Assembly (NCBI GenBank): GCA_037440525.1
Contig: JBBITW010000140.1
Location: forward strand, 1 to 9,683
Direction: 5' to 3'
DNA: 9,683 nt
Source of the DNA: JBBITW01 sp037440525
GTDB taxonomy: Bacteria; Desulfobacterota; BSN033; UBA1163
Both the position numbers and the translations under genes were made by a program. Numbering within the stretch: the stretch's first letter is position 1; every line of letters starts with the position of its first letter. Positions 5,366-9,683 of this stretch are shown here, piece after piece. The notes beneath the pieces were generated by a model. It saw only the letters and a list, made by a program, of their open reading frames with translations. It made no database searches and was not told the origin of the DNA.

Positions 5366-6745
5366 TCAGGCCTCTGGAAGAATCTTTCCTGGATTGAGGA
5401 TATTCTTAGGATCAAAGGCATCTTTAATCTTTCTCATAAGGGAGATATCTTTTTGGGAGAATACGAGGAGCATCTCTCCCCTCTTTTCAGTTCCAATCCC
5501 ATGCTCTCCGCTTATGGTTCCACCTGCTTCCGCACAGAGCCTGAGTATCTCACGACCCGCCAAATAAACCCTTTTTAACTCATCTTCATCCCTTTCATCG
5601 AAGAGTATGAGTGGGTGAAGATTTCCATCCCCTGCATGAAAAACATTTGCAATAGGAAGGGAATATTTATTCCCAACCTCCATAACCTTACTCAAAACCT
5701 CAGGAAGCTTTGTTCTTGGAACCGTCCCATCACAGACAAGGTAATTTGGTCTAAGCCTTGCAATAGCACCAAATGCCCCCTTTCTACCTGCCCAGAGCTT
5801 TGCCCTTTCGGATTCTGTCCTTGCTGATTTCACATCCCGTGCCCTATTCTTAAAGCATAGCTCCATAATCTCGTCTTCAATCCTCTCCATACCATCCTTT
5901 AGTCCGTCAATTTCGATAAGGAGAACAGCCTCGGCATCGATTGGAAAACCAGCATGGATCGATTCCTCAACAGCTTTTATAGTAAGCTTATCCAGCATCT
6001 CAAGTGTTGTGGGAATGATTCCATGAGCAATAATCGAAGATACTGTTTTACTTGCATCCTCCAGAGAATTATAAATAGCAAGCATCGTCTTTACAGTTTC
6101 AGGCCTTGGCATAATTCGGAGAATCAACTTTGTGGCGATGCAGAGGGTTCCCTCTGATCCAACAAGGAGGCCAATCAGATCATAGCCAGGGTTATCAAGA
6201 GCCTTGCCTCCAATCCATATTACCTCCCCATCAGAAAGCACAACCTCTGCACCCAGAATATGATTTGATGTTACCCCGTATTTCAGACAGTGAGGCCCAC
6301 CTGAATTCTCTCCAAAATTTCCTCCAAGAGTTGAGACCTTCTCACTCGCAGGATCGGGTTGATAGACATATCCATAGGGTGCCAATCTGTTCTTTAATGC
6401 GAGTGTAAATAGACCTGGTTCTACCACTGCCCTCTGGTTCTCTATATCTATCTCCAAAATTCTATTCATCCTCGAGAGGTGGAGGATGATTCCCCCTTTT
6501 GTTGGAACGGTTCCTCCGCTTAAGTTTGTTCCTGAGCCTCTTGGAATCACAGGAATCCCTTTTGAGTAAGCATATTTCATTATTAGGGATACCTCCTCTG
6601 TAGAACCTGGAAGAATTATAAGGTCAGGCTTACCTTTAAATAGTGAGGCATCGTATCCATAAAGCAATATGTCTCTCTCAGAGGATAAGATATTCTCTTT
6701 ACCCACTATTCCAAACAGCTCTTCAATTATCTGTTCTTTATCCAT
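5366..6745 (-). CDS. glcD: Glycolate oxidase FAD subunit GlcD
   Basis: This 459-residue flavoprotein would oxidise a 2-hydroxy acid, most likely glycolate to glyoxylate, as the main subunit of a GlcDEF complex. The PCMH FAD-binding domain carries IPRGSGTNLSGG (67-78), TLGGNFGENSGG (139-150), KYGVTSNHILG (155-165) and GYDLIGLLVGSEGTL (187-201). The C-terminal FAD-oxidase domain carries HAGDGNLHP (370-378), which supplies the metal and substrate histidines, then SGEHGIGTEK (412-421) and NPGKI (451-455). Length and motif order are normal for the family. The ATG is preceded by GGGG at 5 bases. The gene lies 88 bases after the other GlcD-type gene and 28 bases before glcE. Sequence alone does not separate glycolate from D-lactate or 2-hydroxyglutarate; the glcE and glcF neighbours favour glycolate or lactate. 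Confidence 0.9.
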   Translation of the reverse strand: MDKEQIIEELFGIVGKENILSSERDILLYGYDASLFKGKPDLIILPGSTEEVSLIMKYAYSKGIPVIPRGSGTNLSGGTVPTKGGIILHLSRMNRILEIDIENQRAVVEPGLFTLALKNRLAPYGYVYQPDPASEKVSTLGGNFGENSGGPHCLKYGVTSNHILGAEVVLSDGEVIWIGGKALDNPGYDLIGLLVGSEGTLCIATKLILRIMPRPETVKTMLAIYNSLEDASKTVSSIIAHGIIPTTLEMLDKLTIKAVEESIHAGFPIDAEAVLLIEIDGLKDGMERIEDEIMELCFKNRARDVKSARTESERAKLWAGRKGAFGAIARLRPNYLVCDGTVPRTKLPEVLSKVMEVGNKYSLPIANVFHAGDGNLHPLILFDERDEDELKRVYLAGREILRLCAEAGGTISGEHGIGTEKRGEMLLVFSQKDISLMRKIKDAFDPKNILNPGKILPEA

Positions 6746-6833
6746 TAATCCCCGTTTTTTCTTATATCAGGCAATGAATTAAAAATTAATTTCCTCTAAC
6801 AGCGATTCAGGATTGATATACTTACAGGCATTG

Positions 6834-8234
6834 TTATGGAAAGATCTTTCCAGGATTAAGGATTCCGTTTGGATCGATGAGTTGTTTAATCTTTTTCATC
6901 AGCTTTAAACTCTCACCATGCTCCTTAACCATGAATCTCCTTTTACCGATACCAACACCATGTTCCCCTGTTGCTGTTCCACCAATGGATATAGCATGCA
7001 ATACTATCTCTTCATTAGCCCTGTCCCTTCGCTCTATAAAATCTGGATTATCCATATCACCTGCTATCACAAGATGGAGATTTCCATCTCCTGCATGCCC
7101 GAAAATATAACCTTTTATATCAAACCTCTTTATCGTATCCTCAACAAATTTTACCATTTGAGGATATTTCGATATTGGTATGGCAACATCCACAACAAGC
7201 AATGAAAGGCCAGGATTGTTTCTTCTGATAAACTCATGAACCTGATGGCGTGCCTCCCATAATCTATTTCTTGCTTCACGTCCTATAGCTGTTTCAAAGC
7301 CTATGGAATTATTACTATTGCATATCTCCTTTGAATGCTCTATGTCCTTTTTTAAACTCTCCTCCGAGGCCCCTGTAAATTCGATAAATAGTGTGGGAGT
7401 CTCCTTCAGATTGAGATGCCCTTCCTGATTTATCACCGAGACAGGCTCCTTATCAAGCAATTCCAATGCCGATGGCCCCAATCCTGAACCAATGATCTCA
7501 TAGACCGAGTTTGTAGCATCTTCAACGGATAGAAAATTTACAATCCCTGCACTATAATTTTCGAGTATGCCAACCAATTTTAGGGTCGCCTCTGTTATAA
7601 TTCCCAATGTCCCTTCAGAGCCAACAAAAAGATGAACCAGATCATATCCAGAAGAACTCTTATGGGCAAGAGTCCCTGCCCTGATTACGTCACCATTTGG
7701 AAGTACAACTTCAATTCTTAATACATTATCCTTTGTGGCCCCATACTTTACTGTCCTTACTCCGCTGGCATTATTTGCAATCATTCCTCCCACTGTTGCA
7801 TTTGCCCCTGGATCAGGAGCAAAAAAGAGCCCGTATCTGCTCAATTCCTTATTCATATCCTGATATTTCACTCCTGGCTGGACATCAACCTGAAATGATT
7901 CTGGACGTATTTCAAGTATCTTATCCATTAGCTGAAAATCCAGGACAATTCCTTTATATACAGGTAGAGGGTTTCCTTCGAGACTCGTTCCAGCACCCCA
8001 GGGTGTGACTGGGATTAATCTCTCGTTTGCCATCTTCAGGATTCTGCTTACCTCTTCGGTCTTTTTAGGCCAGACTACTACCTCTGGAAGGTATCCTTTA
8101 TGGTATGCCTCATCGAAGGAGTGAAGCTCTAAGTTTGATTGTCCTGTTGAAACCCTATCCTCCCCAACAAGAGCTTTTAAAAATTCCAGATCCTCATGGG
8201 TTACAGAATTGAAGCTCATGCTGTCGCTTTTCAA
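6834..8234 (-). CDS. LDHD-like FAD-linked D-2-hydroxy acid dehydrogenase
   Basis: This 466-residue protein is a second member of the GlcD/D-lactate dehydrogenase (cytochrome) family. FAD-domain motifs are TPWGAGTSLEGN (77-88), DVQPGV (117-122), DPGANATVGGMIANNASG (141-158) and GYDLVHLFVGSEGTLG (197-212). The C-terminal domain has HAGDGNLH (380-387), TGEHGVG (422-428) and NPGKI (460-464). The PWGAGTSLEGN form and the DPGA..GGM block resemble the D-lactate dehydrogenase (LDHD/Dld) branch more than bacterial GlcD, so D-lactate or a related D-2-hydroxy acid is the likely substrate. The start appears to be TTG at 8234: AAGGAG lies 10 bases before it, while the ATG at codon 6 (8219) has no binding site. 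Only one base separates the start from the aminotransferase stop, so translation is probably coupled. It could work alone or share GlcF as electron acceptor. Confidence 0.85.
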   Translation of the reverse strand: MKSDSMSFNSVTHEDLEFLKALVGEDRVSTGQSNLELHSFDEAYHKGYLPEVVVWPKKTEEVSRILKMANERLIPVTPWGAGTSLEGNPLPVYKGIVLDFQLMDKILEIRPESFQVDVQPGVKYQDMNKELSRYGLFFAPDPGANATVGGMIANNASGVRTVKYGATKDNVLRIEVVLPNGDVIRAGTLAHKSSSGYDLVHLFVGSEGTLGIITEATLKLVGILENYSAGIVNFLSVEDATNSVYEIIGSGLGPSALELLDKEPVSVINQEGHLNLKETPTLFIEFTGASEESLKKDIEHSKEICNSNNSIGFETAIGREARNRLWEARHQVHEFIRRNNPGLSLLVVDVAIPISKYPQMVKFVEDTIKRFDIKGYIFGHAGDGNLHLVIAGDMDNPDFIERRDRANEEIVLHAISIGGTATGEHGVGIGKRRFMVKEHGESLKLMKKIKQLIDPNGILNPGKIFP

Positions 8235-8235
8235 T

Positions 8236-9354
8236 TTATAGAATCTCCTTTAGTGCACCAATCAGATAATGGATATTTTGAAGCTTACATGTCTCCCCCA
8301 TGAGACCGATCCTCCATATCTTTCCTTTAAGATGACCAAGCCCTCCTCCAACTTCAAGATTGTATCCGTCAAGGAGCTTCTTTCTTGTAGATGCATCATC
8401 CAGTCCATCAGGGAGAATAACCGATGTCAGCATGGATAAACGGTAACCTTCCTGGGCAAATAACTTAAAGCCGAGACCTTCGAGTTCCATCTTTAATCGA
8501 TCGCCAAGTTCTTGATGTCGGTGGAATCTCTCTTCAAGTCCCTCTTCAAAAATTATCCTCAAACCCTCTCTTAAGGCATAAAACATTGAAGCAGGAGCGG
8601 TATGGTGATAAACCCTCTCATCTCCCCAGTACTTCTCAAGTTTCATCAGATCGAGATAGAAGCTCTGAACCTTTGTCTTTCGAGAATATAATATATCCAT
8701 TGCCTTAGGGCTAACAGTAATGGGCGAAAGCCCTGGAGGAACACTTATTCCCTTTTGAGTACAGCTATAGCAGATATCTATTCCCCAGTCGTCAACTTTT
8801 ACTTCAGAGGCCCCCAGGGATGTTACTGCATCAACCAGAAGAAGTGTATCTCCCTTTTTACAATAGGCCCCTATCTCTTCAAGAGGCTGTCTAACCCCAG
8901 TTGATGTTTCAGCATGAACAAGGGCACATATCTTTGCATCTGGATTTTCTTTTATGGCCTTTATCATCCTCTCAGGCTCTATCATCCTCCCCCACTCCTG
9001 AGAAACACGTATAACCTTTGCACCACATCTCTCTGCAACCTCTGTCATCCTCTCCGAAAAGAAACCACTAACACCTATGATCACCTTATCGTTAGGTTCT
9101 ACGAAATTTACGAACGATGCCTCCATACCTGAGCTTCCTGTGGCGGAGATAGCAAGTGTTACCCGGTTCTTTGTCTGGAAAAGGCCCCTCAGCATTTCGC
9201 TTATTTCATCCATACATTTTAATAGCTGTGGGTCGAGGTAACCAACAACAGGTGTGGCCATTGCCCTATAAACCCTGTAGTTCACATTACTCGGTCCGGG
9301 TCCCATAAGGATTCGGGGGTTTGGGCTCATCTCTTCCATAATCCATCTTCCCAT
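8236..9354 (-). CDS. Class V aminotransferase, alanine-glyoxylate aminotransferase-like
   Basis: This PLP-dependent aminotransferase of about 372 residues probably converts glyoxylate to glycine using alanine or serine as amino donor. Numbered from the ATG at 9354, the PLP lysine is K201 in TQKG, the cofactor aspartate is D175 in LLVDAVTSLG, and the carboxylate-binding arginine is R348 in WRIGLMG. Blocks shared with AGT1/serine-pyruvate aminotransferases are MGPGPSN near the N terminus, HAETSTGVRQPL (147-158), SVPPGLSP after the lysine, and YHHTAPASMFYALREGL (249-265). Length is normal for the family. A longer start at 9360 would overlap the upstream stop as ATGA, but AAAGGAGGT then abuts the ATG with no spacing, so 9354 is preferred. 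The gene sits in a tight cluster directly before the D-2-hydroxy acid dehydrogenase, which fits a glyoxylate role. A related serine-glyoxylate or aspartate-type specificity is possible. Confidence 0.88.
   Translation of the reverse strand: MGRWIMEEMSPNPRILMGPGPSNVNYRVYRAMATPVVGYLDPQLLKCMDEISEMLRGLFQTKNRVTLAISATGSSGMEASFVNFVEPNDKVIIGVSGFFSERMTEVAERCGAKVIRVSQEWGRMIEPERMIKAIKENPDAKICALVHAETSTGVRQPLEEIGAYCKKGDTLLLVDAVTSLGASEVKVDDWGIDICYSCTQKGISVPPGLSPITVSPKAMDILYSRKTKVQSFYLDLMKLEKYWGDERVYHHTAPASMFYALREGLRIIFEEGLEERFHRHQELGDRLKMELEGLGFKLFAQEGYRLSMLTSVILPDGLDDASTRKKLLDGYNLEVGGGLGHLKGKIWRIGLMGETCKLQNIHYLIGALKEIL
8245..8250 (-). promoter_or_regulatory. Shine-Dalgarno that selects the TTG start at 8234
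   Basis: On the minus strand AAGGAG (8250-8245) lies inside the last codons of the aminotransferase gene, 10 bases before the TTG at 8234 and 25 bases before the alternative ATG at 8219. The spacing favours the TTG. Confidence 0.6.
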
Positions 9355-9356
9355 AA

Positions 9357-9683
9357 TCATACCTCCTTTAAATCAATTTTCATTCCATCACTTGCTGCAA
9401 TCACTTTTAATCCTAATTCATTTCCAAGTTCTTCAGCCAAAACCCAGGGCTTTGCCCGAATCATTGTCATCCCAAAATGGGTTAAGATTGTCAATTTTGG
9501 TCTTGTTTGTCTAATAATTCTCTTTGTATCCTCAAGTGAAAGATGATCAATCGGCTCATCCCCTATGGGTTTAAGTCTTACCACATGAATGATAAGTATT
9601 TCTCCCCTATAGAGATCTGGAAGCTCAGGGAAAAATTTTGTATCAGTTATCCATGAGATTTTATTATCTTCTATCTTAAAATT
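9357..9683 (-). CDS. MBL-fold metallo-hydrolase, C-terminal part (5' end outside window)
   Basis: The frame is open from the window edge to a TGA at 9357-9359, giving the last 108 residues of a protein that continues beyond 9683. Translation before the GTG at 9584 reads smoothly as ISWITDTKFFPELPDLYRGE and then ILIIHVVRL, so that GTG is internal, not a start. The TDT strand, the DHLS histidine after IGDEPI, and THFG after KLTIL are the later metal-ligand positions of the metallo-beta-lactamase fold; the N-terminal HxHxDH motif would lie outside the window. The ending AASDGMKIDL resembles conserved hypothetical MBL hydrolases (Lactamase_B_2 type). The substrate is unknown. It ends next to the aminotransferase start and shares its transcript, but its link to glyoxylate metabolism is not established. 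Confidence 0.75.
   Translation of the reverse strand, partial: NFKIEDNKISWITDTKFFPELPDLYRGEILIIHVVRLKPIGDEPIDHLSLEDTKRIIRQTRPKLTILTHFGMTMIRAKPWVLAEELGNELGLKVIAASDGMKIDLKEV
9361..9369 (-). promoter_or_regulatory. Strong Shine-Dalgarno deciding the aminotransferase start
   Basis: The minus strand reads AAAGGAGGT (9369-9361) followed directly by ATGATTATG. The first ATG touches the site, while the second (9354) is 6 bases away at a normal distance. The site lies within the last codons of the MBL-fold gene, implying translational coupling. Confidence 0.75.

Noticed and set aside
5615..8008. Several plus-strand open frames opposite the two GlcD-type genes, and one at 8914-9132
   Set aside because: All are opposite strongly conserved FAD-domain or aminotransferase coding sequence, are rich in cysteine, histidine or serine as antisense translations often are, and have no supporting context.
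9357..9584. A stand-alone 75-residue gene starting at GTG 9584
   Set aside because: The frame stays open to the window edge, and the upstream residues continue an MBL-fold pattern (ISWITDT, LIIHVVR), so this is the tail of a larger gene.

Overview
The window is AT-rich bacterial DNA. Start sites carry Shine-Dalgarno sequences, two sigma70-type promoters are visible, and the spacers hold dispersed GTCATTGCG-type palindromic repeats. The redox genes (glycolate-oxidase-type flavoproteins with a GlcF/HdrD-like iron-sulfur subunit) and the repeats would suit an uncultured anaerobe, for example something Desulfobacterota- or Nitrospirota-like. That placement is a guess; no rRNA or other marker gene is present.

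Layout. Bases 1-452 hold no gene but are dense in repeats and end in a good promoter. A plus-strand gene (453-1295) encodes a minimal nucleotidyltransferase (MNT) fused to a HEPN domain, so it looks like a single-chain version of the MntA-HepT toxin-antitoxin pair. Related palindromic repeats lie on both sides, and the downstream repeat overlaps its stop codon. A second plus-strand gene (1562-2440) belongs to the DapA/N-acetylneuraminate lyase family. It lacks the DapA substrate arginine and resembles 4-hydroxy-2-oxoglutarate aldolase (HOGA).

From 2548 to the right edge all genes are on the minus strand. In transcription order they are: an MBL-fold hydrolase (5' end outside the window), a class V aminotransferase like alanine-glyoxylate aminotransferase, a D-lactate-dehydrogenase-like FAD oxidase, a GlcD, a GlcE-like FAD subunit, and GlcF. 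The first three are packed within a few bases of each other. A 214-bp inverted-repeat element sits between glcE and glcF.

Taken together, the metabolic genes converge on glyoxylate. GlcDEF would oxidise glycolate to glyoxylate, the aminotransferase would convert glyoxylate to glycine, and the aldolase would interconvert glyoxylate plus pyruvate with 4-hydroxy-2-oxoglutarate. The LDHD-like flavoprotein would feed in another D-2-hydroxy acid. This combination parallels glyoxylate handling in animal peroxisomes and mitochondria. The family calls are firm; substrates and pathway direction are inference. The most unusual items are the fused MNT-HEPN protein in its repeat-flanked setting, the HOGA/AGT/Glc grouping, and the MITE-like repeats.
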